A stretch of DNA of 64,000 nt from Pirellulales bacterium (GTDB taxonomy: Bacteria; Planctomycetota; Planctomycetia; Pirellulales; Lacipirellulaceae), in assembly GCA_028279215.1 (NCBI GenBank), contig JANQOF010000036.1, forward strand, positions 26,639 through 90,638, read 5' to 3'. The notes under the pieces were generated by a model. The model made no database searches, was not told where the DNA came from, and saw only the letters and a program-made list of their open reading frames with translations. Of this stretch, positions 19,059 to 28,392 are shown piece after piece. Position numbers and translations under genes: made by a program. Each line of letters opens with the position of its first letter. The first letter of the stretch is position 1.

Positions 19059-19075
19059 GTCGCCGTGGCGGCGAC
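19059..19075. terminator. Hairpin between convergent aldehyde dehydrogenase and fabI genes
   Basis: GTCGCC and GGCGAC form a 6-bp perfect stem around a 5-nt loop in the 36-nt gap between two convergent stops. There is no T-run on either side, so an intrinsic terminator is only possible. Confidence 0.35.
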
Positions 19076-19080
19076 GCAGC

Positions 19081-19893
19081 TTAGCCCTTCAGCCGGTCTA
19101 GCATGCGGCCCGGTGACCCCATGATGTTGTAGCCGGCGTCGAGATGGAGAATCTCGCCCGTGATGCCGCTCGACATGTCCGACAGCAGGAACGCGCCGCT
19201 CTTGCCCGCTTCGTCGTGCGTGACGTTGCGCCCCAGTGGCGCGACGGCCTCGTACAGGCCAAGCATTTCGTCCACGCCCGCGCCTCGTCCGCTAATGGTT
19301 TGCAACGGCCCGGCGCTCAGCGCGTTGACGCGCACGCTTTGCACTCCGAGGTCGTAAGCCAGGTACTTCACGGCCGAGTCGAGCGCTGCTTTGCAAATGC
19401 CCATCACGTTGTAACCTGGCACGGCTTTCTCGCCGCCAAAGTAGGTGAGCGTCAACACGCTGGCGCCTTCATTGAGAATCGGGCGGGCAGTATTCGCAAG
19501 GGCGATCAAGCTGTAAGCGCTGATTTCCATCGCGAGCTTGAATCCTTCGCGGCTCGTCTCAACCGTGTCGCGTTTCAAATCGTCAGGCAGAGCGAATGCG
19601 ATGGAGTGGAGTAGGAAGTCGAGCTTGCCGAGTTTCTCTCGACTGGTGGCGACGATCGCCGCGATGTGATCGTCGTTGGTGACATCCATCGGTTGGACGA
19701 ACGCGACGTTGGGGTTGCCATCCGTGAGCTTCTGTATGCGATTGAGATTCTTCTTGCGTTCGTCGTCGGGTTTGTCTGGCATGTACGAGAAGCCACACGT
19801 TCCACCACTCGACATGATGCGTTCGGCAATCGCCCAGGCGATGGACTGCTTGTTGAATACGCCGGTGATTAGACCCTTTTTTCCTTCGAACAT
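19081..19893 (-). CDS. fabI: Enoyl-[acyl-carrier-protein] reductase
   Basis: The 270-aa short-chain dehydrogenase has the FabI signature: GLITGVFNKQSIAWAIAE at the start (the modified glycine motif of NADH-dependent FabI), HSIAFA near residue 95, the catalytic Tyr-x6-Lys pair in GYNVMGICKAALDS, SVRVNALSAGPLQT, and a C-terminal GITGEILHLDAGYNIMG. It carries out the last reduction of fatty-acid elongation. Start 19893 gives the usual family length; the frame to 19950 adds 19 unconserved residues. Confidence 0.95.
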   Translation of the reverse strand: MFEGKKGLITGVFNKQSIAWAIAERIMSSGGTCGFSYMPDKPDDERKKNLNRIQKLTDGNPNVAFVQPMDVTNDDHIAAIVATSREKLGKLDFLLHSIAFALPDDLKRDTVETSREGFKLAMEISAYSLIALANTARPILNEGASVLTLTYFGGEKAVPGYNVMGICKAALDSAVKYLAYDLGVQSVRVNALSAGPLQTISGRGAGVDEMLGLYEAVAPLGRNVTHDEAGKSGAFLLSDMSSGITGEILHLDAGYNIMGSPGRMLDRLKG

Positions 19894-20154
19894 TGTGCAT
19901 CCGCCGGGAGGATAGGAATTGAAGCGACTGCCGCGACTACCGCCGTGCACGTCATGCTAGGGCCACAACCTAACAACCGAATCGCTTTTTCGTAAAGCCC
20001 ACTCGTTAGCTAGTTTGAGGTGGACCCTCATAGAGAGGTGTCGCAGGTTAGCAACGCTCGGGAGTTGCAAGTCTGCGGCACTTAGGTACGTTGATACCAA
20101 ACACGCGACACAAGGAAGCTCGAGGCCCCAGATCGACGTTGGAAAGGCGAGAGG

Positions 20155-22032
20155 ATGTCATCATTCGATGCGTGGTCGCTCATGGGCGACCTCGAAAAAT
20201 GCCCAAGAGAAGCTGATTTCCATGCTGCGGTGGTCAAGCGGCTTGTTGAGTCGGGTGGCGTCACCACTGCGGCGCTTGTCCGATCGCAGCCTCCGGAATG
20301 GGTGGTCACCGCGTCGGCGGGGCAGATGGCTGGGCAGTTACCGCTCGATCTGGCTTCCGACGCACTCGATGTCGGTCTGGCGAAGGAGGAGGGCGACTGG
20401 ACCGCCACTCCTTTGCGAGCCACGGCTGACCGCGAGATTCCGCCAACAGCGCTGTTGACGACGGGCGGCGCGGTCGACGTGATTCAGTTGGCTGTTGGAC
20501 TGGGCGTGGCGTGTTCGCATGTGCGGGCTCGGTTTCGCGAGCGGCGCCACGCGGAGCGGCTCAAGGCATTGCTCGAAATCACGCACCAATGGGCGCAGAC
20601 CGATAACCTGGAAACACTACTGAATCGAATGGCCACCGCGGCGACCAATCTGTTCGACTGTGACCGCGCGACCATTTTTCTTTGGGACCGTCCCCACAAA
20701 ACGCTTGTAGGGCGGCCAGCGCTTGGCATGGAGGACAACGAGCTTCGCGTGCCCGACGATGCAGGCGTCGTAGGGCGCGTGGTGCAGAATGCGACGCCCG
20801 AGCGGGTCGACCGTGCCGATGACCGCGCGGCAATTCACGCTGCGGTCGACAAGACGACAGGCTACACGACTGAGACCATCCTTTGCGCGCCGCTCATCTC
20901 GCCCGAGGGCGACACGCTGGGCGCATTTGAGCTGCTCAACAAACGTGACGGCAATTTTCTGCCGGACGATTTGATCGGTTTGACCGAGCTGGCCAGCTAC
21001 GCGGCGGTGTCGCTGGCCAACACGCAGCAATGGCAGCAAATCATCGAGCGGCACCAGTTGTTGGTCGACGAAGCGGCCGACAAAGTGCAGATGGTCGGCG
21101 GTTGCCCGGCGATTGAAGCTCTACGGTCGACGATCAACAAAGTCGCGGCTGCCGATCTGGCGGTGCTGGTGTTGGGTGAGAACGGGACCGGCAAAGAAGT
21201 CGTCGCGCAGTCGCTGCACTACCGAAGCCCTCGCCGCAACGAGCCCTTGATTGCTGTGAATTGCGCGGCGCTAACCGAGACATTGCTCGAAAGCGAACTA
21301 TTCGGCCACGAGAAAGGTGCTTTCACTGGCGCGAACGAGTCGCGTGCTGGTAAGTTTGAAGTGGCCTCGGGCGGAACGCTGTTTCTCGACGAAATCGGAG
21401 ACATGAGCCTGAGTGGGCAGGCCAAGCTGCTGCGGGCGCTCGAGGAAAAGGAAGTGGTCCGCGTGGGCGGACACGAAACCATTTCGACCGACGTCCGCGT
21501 GGTGGCGGCCACCAATCAAAACCTCGCGAACCTCGTACGCGAGAAGAAGTTTCGTGAGGATCTGTACTTTCGTCTAAACGTGGTGACGCTCGAACTACCG
21601 CCACTCCGCGAGCGAGGTGACGACATCGTTCTCCTTGCTGAGCATTTCCTGCGGCAACTGTGTCAGAAGCAAGGCCGCAAACCGCCGGCGATCACCGCGG
21701 CGGCCAAGAAACGCCTGGTGGCCCACCGCTGGCCGGGCAACGTACGCGAACTGAGAAACCTAATGGAGCGAGTTGCCTACTTGGCGAGCGGCGACAAAAT
21801 CGACGCCGACGATCTGGCGTTTACACTCTCACCCGGCGCCAAACCGACCGGCGGCATAGAGACCGGTCGCAAACTGCAGGAGGCTACACAAGATTTCCAG
21901 GCCGACTATATCCGCCGAACAATCGACCAAGTACGAGGCAACGTGACCGAAGCGGCAAAGCTGCTGGGTGTGCATCGGTCGAACCTGTATCGCAAGATGC
22001 GGGCGCTGGGGATGGAGACGGATGAAAGTTGA
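20155..22032 (+). CDS. Sigma54-dependent transcriptional activator with GAF sensor
   Basis: The 625-aa protein has three parts. Residues 1-290 include a GAF domain (about 135-285: DNLETLLNRMATAATNLFDCDRATIFLWD ... APLISPEGDTLGAFELLNKRDG). Residues about 305-545 are an AAA+ domain with Walker A GENGTGKE, the sigma54-contacting GAFTGA loop, Walker B GGTLFLDEIGDM and the arginine-finger FREDLYFRLNVV. Residues about 570-620 are a Fis-type helix-turn-helix (GNVTEAAKLLGVHRSNLYRKMRAL). There is no receiver domain, so it senses a ligand or redox state instead of a kinase. An N-terminal segment of about 100 residues is unassigned. AGAGG lies immediately upstream of the ATG. Targets are unknown; the only sigma54 promoter I found is upstream of amt at 61 kb. 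Confidence 0.92.
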   Translation: MSSFDAWSLMGDLEKCPREADFHAAVVKRLVESGGVTTAALVRSQPPEWVVTASAGQMAGQLPLDLASDALDVGLAKEEGDWTATPLRATADREIPPTALLTTGGAVDVIQLAVGLGVACSHVRARFRERRHAERLKALLEITHQWAQTDNLETLLNRMATAATNLFDCDRATIFLWDRPHKTLVGRPALGMEDNELRVPDDAGVVGRVVQNATPERVDRADDRAAIHAAVDKTTGYTTETILCAPLISPEGDTLGAFELLNKRDGNFLPDDLIGLTELASYAAVSLANTQQWQQIIERHQLLVDEAADKVQMVGGCPAIEALRSTINKVAAADLAVLVLGENGTGKEVVAQSLHYRSPRRNEPLIAVNCAALTETLLESELFGHEKGAFTGANESRAGKFEVASGGTLFLDEIGDMSLSGQAKLLRALEEKEVVRVGGHETISTDVRVVAATNQNLANLVREKKFREDLYFRLNVVTLELPPLRERGDDIVLLAEHFLRQLCQKQGRKPPAITAAAKKRLVAHRWPGNVRELRNLMERVAYLASGDKIDADDLAFTLSPGAKPTGGIETGRKLQEATQDFQADYIRRTIDQVRGNVTEAAKLLGVHRSNLYRKMRALGMETDES

Positions 22033-22086
22033 TAAACCACAGAGGCACAGAAATCTCGGAGTATGCTGGGGCCCCAGTATCTCTCT

Positions 22087-22519
22087 TCAGTCAGCAGTCA
22101 AGTCGACTTGGGAGACAATGTTTCCTGACCGATCGTAGTAAACAGGTTCCCCGACAGCAACGAATAGATTGTCTTCAGGGGAGTATTCGTATGTGTACTT
22201 GCTCTTGATAGTTCCGTCCGGGCGTATGTAGTAACCCACTCCGCCGGTGTTCTTTTGTGTATTTCTCGGTTGCGATTTCGACACCGTCGGGCTTGTACCA
22301 AGTCGCGCGATGAAGTCGCCCGCGAAAATACCATTCACGCGGCATCAAGTTGCCGTTCTCGTAAGAGTACTCTCCAGTTCCCGTGCCGTGAGGGAAGCCA
22401 CGTCCGTCCCTGTAAAACGTCCCGGGAATTGCGTCCCACAACGTCACGAATGACAGGCTCACAACCATCGCCAGCAGTAGTGCCCCAATCAGCAGGTTGA
22501 AGGCTCGTGATTCGAACAC
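22087..22519 (-). pseudogene. Membrane-anchored MORN-like repeat protein broken by a +1 frameshift
   Basis: The first frame starts at 22519: MFESRAFNLLIGALLLAMVV, a membrane anchor, then WDAIPGTFYRDGRGFPHGTGTGEY and ATWYKPDGVEIATEKYTK. The same repeat style continues in another frame as GGVGYYIRPDGTIKSKYTYEY and EPVYYDRSGNIVSQVDLTAD to the stop at 22087. The frames meet at an AAAA run near 22252-22255; dropping one A gives one 143-residue protein with regular Y-x-x-D/P-D-G-x-I repeats, as in MORN/YwqK-like proteins. This is a recent mutation, an assembly error in a homopolymer, or less likely slippage during expression. The gene lies 20 nt downstream of bioA. Confidence 0.65.
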
Positions 22520-22539
22520 GGGCGTTGCGACCTTAGTCG

Positions 22540-23880
22540 CTAGGAGGTTGCCGCTTCAACGCCCGCCGTCATCGCATCCATCAGTAGGTCGATTTCTTCC
22601 AAACTGATTGCCAGAGGAGGAAAAGCGTACGTCATGTCGGGGCGAGGGCGGAGCCATACTTCGTGCTCCAGAGCGATTTGCGCGACTCGCTGGCCGACGC
22701 GGGCTTCGGGTGGGAAGGGTTCACCAGTTTGTTTATCAGCGACGAGGTCGAGGGCTACGACCATGCCGCGCTGGCGGGCGTTGGCGACGTGCGGATGCTC
22801 GGCCAACTCGGCTAGCCGGACTGACAGGCGCTCCACTTTCGGTGGCAACGTTTCAAGCGTGTGTTCTTCGCTGAATAGGTGGAGCGATGCCAGCGCCGCT
22901 GCGGCAGCTAACGGATTGCCGCTGTACGTGTGCCCGTGGTAGAGCGCTCGGCCCGATTCGGCGTCGCCGAGGAAAGTCTCCCAAATCCTGGTTGACGTCA
23001 ACGTCGCAGCCATTGGCAGGTAGCCACCGGTCAGGCCTTTGCCCAGGGTGAGGAAATCGGGGGTGATGCCTTCTGCCTCACAGGCAAACATGGTGCCAGT
23101 GCGACCGAAGCCCGTAGCCACTTCGTCGGTAATCAGCAGCACGTTGTACTGGTCGGCGAGTTTGCGCAATCCGCGTATGAATCCTGGCGGCTGCATGACC
23201 ATGCCGGCAGCGCCTTGGACCAACGGCTCGATCACAACTGCGGCCAGTTGATTGCCCTGTTCGCGAAGCAGGGCTTCCACTTCGTCGAGGAAGAACTTCG
23301 CCGCGTCGTCGCCGGTGACGCCTGAGGGAAGACGTCGCATATCGGGCGACGGCGTGCGGACCACTTCGAACAGCAACGGCTTGAACAGGTCGTGAAACTT
23401 GCCGATGCCCCCGACACTTGCAGCGCCGATGGTATCGCCGTGGTACGCTTCGCCAAACGTAAGGTACTTGGTCTTCTGCGGCTGAGGATCGTCGCACTGC
23501 AGCCAATACTGAAACGCGGCCTTAAGCGCCACTTCGTTAGCGCTTGATCCGTCGCTAGAAAAAAACACGTGGTCGAGCCCAGCGGGCGTGACGTCGACAA
23601 GTCGTTTCGCGAGCTGAACGGTCGTGTCGCAGCTCATGCCGAGCGAAGTGGCGTGCGCCACGCGGTGCAGTTGCCGCTCGATTGCGGTATTGATCGCCGG
23701 ATGGTTATGCCCGTGGACATTGCACCACATGCTGCCGGCGCCATCGAGCAGCCGGCGGCCTTCGGTGTCGAATAGCCATACTCCATCCGCACTCTCGATC
23801 ACCAACGGCTCGTATTCGGCCATTTGGGTGAAAGCATGCCAGTGGTGGGTACGATCCCAATCGTGAAGGTCATTGTGCAT
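22540..23880 (-). CDS. bioA: Adenosylmethionine-8-amino-7-oxononanoate aminotransferase
   Basis: The 446-aa class III aminotransferase converts KAPA to DAPA in biotin synthesis with SAM as amino donor. BioA hallmarks are HWHAFTQM near the start, RRLLDGAGSMWCNVHGHNHP, FFSSDGSSANEVALKAAFQYW, the PLP-phosphate region, DEVATGFGRTGTMFACE, and the PLP lysine in LTLGKGLTGGYLP. No other biotin gene is in the window, so the pathway is dispersed. A palindromic repeat lies between it and the upstream SAM-hydrolase gene. Confidence 0.95.
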   Translation of the reverse strand: MHNDLHDWDRTHHWHAFTQMAEYEPLVIESADGVWLFDTEGRRLLDGAGSMWCNVHGHNHPAINTAIERQLHRVAHATSLGMSCDTTVQLAKRLVDVTPAGLDHVFFSSDGSSANEVALKAAFQYWLQCDDPQPQKTKYLTFGEAYHGDTIGAASVGGIGKFHDLFKPLLFEVVRTPSPDMRRLPSGVTGDDAAKFFLDEVEALLREQGNQLAAVVIEPLVQGAAGMVMQPPGFIRGLRKLADQYNVLLITDEVATGFGRTGTMFACEAEGITPDFLTLGKGLTGGYLPMAATLTSTRIWETFLGDAESGRALYHGHTYSGNPLAAAAALASLHLFSEEHTLETLPPKVERLSVRLAELAEHPHVANARQRGMVVALDLVADKQTGEPFPPEARVGQRVAQIALEHEVWLRPRPDMTYAFPPLAISLEEIDLLMDAMTAGVEAATS

Positions 23881-23917
23881 AGGTGATTTGCTGGATGGTG
23901 GTCACTGCCGCTCAGCG

Positions 23918-23990
23918 GGAGAGGGTTGGTGAGGGTGATTGGTGTGTTAGCTCAATTTCGCCCCTCACCCGGCGTTCGGCCACCCTCTCC
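23918..23990. repeat. REP-like imperfect palindrome
   Basis: GGAGAGGGT...GTGAGGG at 23918-23935 is complementary to CCCTCAC...ACCCTCTCC at 23963-23990, giving two stacked stems around a loop of about 27 nt in the 189-nt gap between the SAM-hydrolase and bioA genes. It resembles short dispersed intergenic palindromes. I saw no second copy in this window. Confidence 0.5.
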
Positions 23991-24069
23991 GTTCTGGGGA
24001 GCGGGTTTGTTGCACCTGCTAACAGCAAACTGAAATTGGCAAGGCGTTTCTTAGCGACGAAACCTCGAG

Positions 24070-24858
24070 CTACCACTCTACGCTTACTGGCGCACCAACG
24101 CCCACACCGAGCATGATCTTCGCGGAGTCGTCGACGATCGCCAGTTCGAGTTTGTCGCCCGAACCAATCAAGGCTATGAGCGTCATGGGGGGCTGATCGG
24201 CGTAGGTGCTGAAGATGCCCATTGTTTCGTGCTCGTCGCAACACACTCGGGTTTGCTCGCCGCGAGGAACCTCAGCCAACATTTCGGCAGTGATGTTGGT
24301 AATGAGGTTCCCAAACGAATCGACCTCGGTTACCTCGCCTTCTATCTTCTGTCCCACGCATTCCGCCTGTGGTAGGGTGATTCGTACAAATTCCGTGCAC
24401 TGCGGCCCGAGTTCTGCCGGGTCGATACCCAGCGAGAGTCGCGCCGCTACCGGGGCCATGATGTCGCGTCCGTGAAACGTGTTCGACACCTCGTCCAGCC
24501 ACAGCTTATTGTTTTGAACAACACGCATGGTAGTAGGTTTCGCCCGCGCAGCCAAGCAAGACACCAGGCCGTTGTCTGGGGCGATGTATCGCTGGCCATC
24601 GATTTCGGCATACAGTATCCCTCTGTCCGTACCAACCCCTGGGTCGACCACGGCAATGTGAATCGTTTGCGAAGGAAAGCGGCCCGTCTCCAGCAGCGTG
24701 ATGGCGCCCTGCTGGACGTCTTGGTGCGGCACCGAATGACTGATGTCGACAATTTGAAGCTGCGGATTGATCGACAGCAGCACACCCTTCATCGCCGCGA
24801 CGTACCGACTCCCCTCGCCGAAATCGGTGGTCAACGTGACGATCGGAAACGAGTCCAT
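24070..24858 (-). CDS. SAM hydrolase (DUF62, SAM hydroxide adenosyltransferase family)
   Basis: The 262-aa product has the DUF62 signatures: VTLTTDFGEGSRYVAAMKG at the start, IVDISHSVPHQDVQQGA, VVDPGVGTDRGILYAE, APDNGLVS, TFHGRDIMAPVAARLS, and a C-terminal EVTEVDSFGNLITNI. The family hydrolyses S-adenosylmethionine to adenosine and methionine and is related to fluorinase and chlorinase. Start 24858 puts the family's first residues at the N-terminus; the frame to 25032 only adds sequence from inside gatB. It begins 11 nt after the gatB stop, so it is probably cotranscribed. Confidence 0.92.
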   Translation of the reverse strand: MDSFPIVTLTTDFGEGSRYVAAMKGVLLSINPQLQIVDISHSVPHQDVQQGAITLLETGRFPSQTIHIAVVDPGVGTDRGILYAEIDGQRYIAPDNGLVSCLAARAKPTTMRVVQNNKLWLDEVSNTFHGRDIMAPVAARLSLGIDPAELGPQCTEFVRITLPQAECVGQKIEGEVTEVDSFGNLITNITAEMLAEVPRGEQTRVCCDEHETMGIFSTYADQPPMTLIALIGSGDKLELAIVDDSAKIMLGVGVGAPVSVEW

Positions 24859-24869
24859 GGCGTGGGACT

Positions 24870-26336
24870 TTACATCTTGGCGATCAAGTCCAGACACAAT
24901 TGCCGGACGCGGCCCGGATCGGCGTTGGGATTTCGCTTCTTTGCCTGGCCTATCAAAGCCCCGACGGCCTGCTGTTTGCCCCCTCTTACGTCGTCGACGA
25001 TCTTCGGGTTCGCGTCGAGCAGTTGCTGGCAAAGAGTCTCCAACTCCGAGTCGTCGACTTCCTCAATCCCCAGCTGGTGCATCGCTTCGTCGACCGACAA
25101 CTTCTTATCGAGCATCACGTCGAACACGTCGCGCCCGCGCGAGCTTGGCAAGTCGCCTGACTTAAGTTTCGAGACGAACTTGCCGAGGGAGGATGCCGCA
25201 ATGGGAAACGACTCAATCGGCTCCTCTCGTTCCTTGAGCACCCGCAGCACATCTTGCGAGACCCAATTGCATACGGCCTTGCCGTCGCCGGCGACGTCGA
25301 CTGCCGCGAGATAATAGGCAAGCAAGTCGCGGCCTTGATTCACGAGCACTTCGGCGTCGTACGCCGAAAGGCCGTGCTCCGACTGGAGCTTGCCGCGCAG
25401 ATCGGCCGGTTTTTCTCCAAGCGATGCGGTGGCCGCGGCCACCTCCTCCTTGGTGAACACGACCGGCACCAAATCGGGGTCGGGGAAGTAGCGATAGTCG
25501 CTCGACTCTTCTTTACTTCGCTGGCCCCGTGTGACGCCCGCCGCGTCGTCCCACCCGCGCGTCTGCTTAGGCGAGTCGCCAAGCTTTGCGCCGGTTTCTT
25601 GCCACACGTCGTATTGGCGGCCCGCTTCGTACTCGATGGCCCGCTCGACGGCGCGAAAGCTGTTCATGTTCTTGATTTCAACGATCGGCGTGGCGATCAT
25701 CTCGCCGCCCGAATCGAGGTGCAGGTTGACGTTCGCGTCGACTCGCAAGCTGCCTTCCTGCATGTTGCAGTCGGAGACACCGATGTAGGTAAGCAAGAGC
25801 TTTAGCTCGTCGAGATAGGCCCGCGCTTCCAGCCCGGACCGCATGTCGGGTTCGCTAACGATCTCCAATAGTGGCGTGCCAGTGCGATTTAAGTCGATCA
25901 CGCTGTCGGCGCGTCCTGCTACTTCGTCGTGAATGCTCTTGCCTGCGTCCTCCTCGAGGTGGGCACGAAGGATTCGAATCTTCTTGGACTCGAACCGGTC
26001 TTTCGAGTCGGAGATTTCCAAGTGGCCGTGTTCGGACATCGGCATGTCGTACTGCGAAATCTGATAGCCCTTAGGAAGGTCCGGGTAGTAGTACTGCTTG
26101 CGGTCCCACTTGGTTAGCGGAGGAATCGTGCAATTCAGTGCGACTGCGGTCTTTAGTGCAAGATCCAACGCCTCGCGATTCATCACCGGTAGCGACCCCG
26201 GCATGCCAATGCACACAGGACAAGTTTGCGTATTCGGCTCGGCCCCAAATTGCGTGCTACACCTGCAGAACAACTTGCTCTTGGTGGCAAGCTGCACGTG
26301 AACTTCTAGGCCGACGATGGTGGTGTAATCTGGCAC
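24870..26336 (-). CDS. gatB: Aspartyl/glutamyl-tRNA amidotransferase subunit B
   Basis: The 488-aa subunit phosphorylates the misacylated tRNA and passes it to GatA. It opens with YTTIVGLEVHVQLATKSKLFCRC, followed by TCPVCIGMPGSLPVMN (zinc-type and catalytic region), KWDRKQYYYPDLPKGYQISQYD, LRVDANVNLHL, and the YqeY-like C-terminal domain (KIVDDVRGGKQQAVGALIGQAKKRNPNADPGRVRQLCLDLI). It starts with GTG at 26336, without a visible Shine-Dalgarno; the upstream sequence is instead the inverted repeat of the GxxExxY cassette, which separates it from gatA. Confidence 0.96.
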   Translation of the reverse strand: MPDYTTIVGLEVHVQLATKSKLFCRCSTQFGAEPNTQTCPVCIGMPGSLPVMNREALDLALKTAVALNCTIPPLTKWDRKQYYYPDLPKGYQISQYDMPMSEHGHLEISDSKDRFESKKIRILRAHLEEDAGKSIHDEVAGRADSVIDLNRTGTPLLEIVSEPDMRSGLEARAYLDELKLLLTYIGVSDCNMQEGSLRVDANVNLHLDSGGEMIATPIVEIKNMNSFRAVERAIEYEAGRQYDVWQETGAKLGDSPKQTRGWDDAAGVTRGQRSKEESSDYRYFPDPDLVPVVFTKEEVAAATASLGEKPADLRGKLQSEHGLSAYDAEVLVNQGRDLLAYYLAAVDVAGDGKAVCNWVSQDVLRVLKEREEPIESFPIAASSLGKFVSKLKSGDLPSSRGRDVFDVMLDKKLSVDEAMHQLGIEEVDDSELETLCQQLLDANPKIVDDVRGGKQQAVGALIGQAKKRNPNADPGRVRQLCLDLIAKM

Positions 26337-26344
26337 GGTTTGGA

Positions 26345-26381
26345 TTTTTTTGCCCGCGAATCACGCGAATAAGCGCGAATG
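26345..26381. repeat. Left inverted repeat of the GxxExxY cassette
   Basis: Reads TTGCCCGCGAAT, CA, CGCGAAT, AAG, CGCGAAT. The reverse complement of 26791-26830 reads TTGCCCGCGAAT, TG, CGCGAAT, GTT, CGCGAAT. The two copies face each other across the gene and share three evenly spaced CGCGAAT words. Confidence 0.75.
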
Positions 26382-26807
26382 TTAGATTCTTGATTCTTGG
26401 GTGAGAGCAATGCGTTCGTACTCAAGTTTGGGGTGATGCCCGAAATCTACTAGGATGCCTAACTTGAAGCTGGTCGCATGTAGGTAGTTGAGCAGTTGGG
26501 CCCGATTCTCGTCGGTGAGGCGCTTCGCTGCCTTTAGCTCTACGACAATCTTGCTGTAGCAGACATAATCGGCTTCGTAATAAGCTTGGAGTGTCTGTCC
26601 GTTGTAGTCCAAGCTCAAGCGAGGCTTCGACACCGACGGAATGTTGCGATTCTCGAACTCAATTCCCAAGCACTCGTGATAAACTGCTTCGAGAAAGCCA
26701 CAGCCCATCGTGTTGTATACCTCGAAACACGCACCGATGATCGCGTAGCTTTCGTCCGGATAGATGATGTTAGGCACGTTAGTTTTCTCAGCGTGATTCG
26801 CGAACAT
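26382..26807 (-). CDS. GxxExxY protein (PD-(D/E)XK_3 nuclease-fold family)
   Basis: The product of about 141 aa shows the eponymous motif in MGCGFLEAVYHECL, and the nuclease-fold core EADYVCYSKIVVELKAAKRLTDENRAQLLNYL with D and E-x-K residues at the expected spacing, then LGILVDFG. The biological role of the family is unknown; members are often found in multiple copies in planctomycetes and cyanobacteria. Start 26807 is the first ATG that does not run into gatA; the frame to 26885 overlaps the gatA end. The gene sits exactly between two inverted repeats and splits the gatA-gatB pair, which suggests insertion as a unit. Confidence 0.85.
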   Translation of the reverse strand: MFANHAEKTNVPNIIYPDESYAIIGACFEVYNTMGCGFLEAVYHECLGIEFENRNIPSVSKPRLSLDYNGQTLQAYYEADYVCYSKIVVELKAAKRLTDENRAQLLNYLHATSFKLGILVDFGHHPKLEYERIALTQESRI

Positions 26808-26830
26808 TCGCGCAATTCGCGGGCAATCAA
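26791..26830. repeat. Right inverted repeat of the GxxExxY cassette
   Basis: Three CGCGAAT words (as ATTCGCG on the plus strand) plus the GCGGGCAA end. Its outer edge overlaps the gatA stop codon at 26827-26829. Confidence 0.75.
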
Positions 26831-28362
26831 AGTGTCGGTCTCTTTGTATGCCAATCAGTTGCCGTCTGGTACATGTGCCCAGCACGGAGCAGGGTTTCTT
26901 CGGCTAGAGGTTTGGCTTGCAAGTGAAGGCCAATGGGTAGACCCGAGTTGCTTTGGCCGCAGGGGACGCTCATGGCAGGCACACCGGTCAGGTTGGCGCT
27001 TACGGTGTACATGTCGACGAGGTACATCGCCAGCGGATCGTCGACAAGCGAGCCGAGTTCAAACGCGGGGGTCGGCGCCACAGGGCCAGCCAGCACGTCG
27101 ACTTGCTCGAATACCCTGTCGTAATCTTGTCGTATCATCCGGCGAACTTTGAGAGCCTTGAGGTAATAGGCGTCGTAATAGCCGGCGCTCAAGGCGTAAG
27201 TGCCCAGCATGATTCGGCGTTTGACCTCAGCTCCGAAGCCTTCGCTACGGCTCTTGCGGTACATCCGCACGAGGGGCGTATCGAGGTTTTCCGCCTCGCG
27301 TCGTTTGCCGGCTTCTTCCAGTTCGGCCCGTTCGGCATTCAACTCTTCGGTCAACTTCGCAACGTCGGCACGATAGCCGTAGTGAACGCCGTCGTACCTG
27401 GCCAGGTTGCTAGAGGCTTCGCTTGGTGCGATCACGTAATACGTGGCCACCCCGTACTTGCTATGCGGCAGCGATACTTCGACGAGCCTCGCCCCCAACG
27501 ATTCGTAGGTGCCGAGCGCGTCGCGCACCGCCCGCTCGACCTCGCTATCGAGACCCTCGGCAAAGTGCTCCTTGGCGTATCCGATCCGCAAGCCATCGAG
27601 GGGCTTGCGGACGGATTCGGTGAATTGCGTTGTATGATCGAGCGACGTGGAGTCGTGCGGGTCGTGGCCAGAGATCGCCTCGTGCAGTAGCGCAATATCT
27701 TCTACCGTATGGGCCAAGGGGCCGATCTGATCCAGGCTGCTGGCGAAGGCCACTAGGCCAAAACGGCTTACGCGTCCGTAGGTCGGCTTCATTCCAACGA
27801 CGCCGCAGAAGCTAGCGGGCTGGCGGATCGAGCCGCCGGTGTCGGTGCCAATCGAAAGCGGGGCGAAGTCGGCCGCCACGGCAGCGGCAGCGCCGCCACT
27901 TGAGCCACCCGGCGACCGCTTTAGGTCCCACGGGTTGGCGGTGACTTTGAATGCGGAGTTCTCGGTCGAGCCGCCCATGGCGAACTCATCCATGTTCGTG
28001 CACCCGATCAGCACCGCGTCGGCGGCCTTGAGTTTGGCGATGACGGTCGCATCGTACGGCGCGGAGAACTCCGCGAGCATCTTTGAGGCGCAGGTGGTGC
28101 GCTCGCCCTTTTGTGCGAGGATGTCCTTGACTGCCACCGGAATGCCGGCGAGCTTTCCGAGCGGCTGGCCGGACGCACGACGCTGGTCGACGCATTTGGC
28201 CGCGTCCAAAGCTCGGTCGGCGGTCACTCGTAGGAAAGCGCCCACGTTGCCTTCCTGGGCCGAAATGCGATCGAGATAGGCCTGAGTCAGTTCTACCGCG
28301 GAGATCTCGCCCGAATCGAGCAACCTGCATTGGTCGACGGCAGAGAGCGAAGTGAGCAACAT
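26827..28362 (-). CDS. gatA: Aspartyl/glutamyl-tRNA amidotransferase subunit A
   Basis: The 511-aa amidase supplies ammonia from glutamine for tRNA-dependent synthesis of Gln-tRNA and/or Asn-tRNA. The Ser-cisSer-Lys triad is visible: Lys79 in [10 protein letters not shown], and the serines in [15 protein letters not shown] and [41 protein letters not shown] and the C-terminal [22 protein letters not shown] are also typical. It follows gatC by 30 nt. Its stop codon is embedded in the right repeat of the GxxExxY cassette. Confidence 0.97.
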   Translation of the reverse strand: MLLTSLSAVDQCRLLDSGEISAVELTQAYLDRISAQEGNVGAFLRVTADRALDAAKCVDQRRASGQPLGKLAGIPVAVKDILAQKGERTTCASKMLAEFSAPYDATVIAKLKAADAVLIGCTNMDEFAMGGSTENSAFKVTANPWDLKRSPGGSSGGAAAAVAADFAPLSIGTDTGGSIRQPASFCGVVGMKPTYGRVSRFGLVAFASSLDQIGPLAHTVEDIALLHEAISGHDPHDSTSLDHTTQFTESVRKPLDGLRIGYAKEHFAEGLDSEVERAVRDALGTYESLGARLVEVSLPHSKYGVATYYVIAPSEASSNLARYDGVHYGYRADVAKLTEELNAERAELEEAGKRREAENLDTPLVRMYRKSRSEGFGAEVKRRIMLGTYALSAGYYDAYYLKALKVRRMIRQDYDRVFEQVDVLAGPVAPTPAFELGSLVDDPLAMYLVDMYTVSANLTGVPAMSVPCGQSNSGLPIGLHLQAKPLAEETLLRAGHMYQTATDWHTKRPTL

Positions 28363-28392
28363 CGGTGCGGGCGGGAGTTGAACGGTGGTTGG

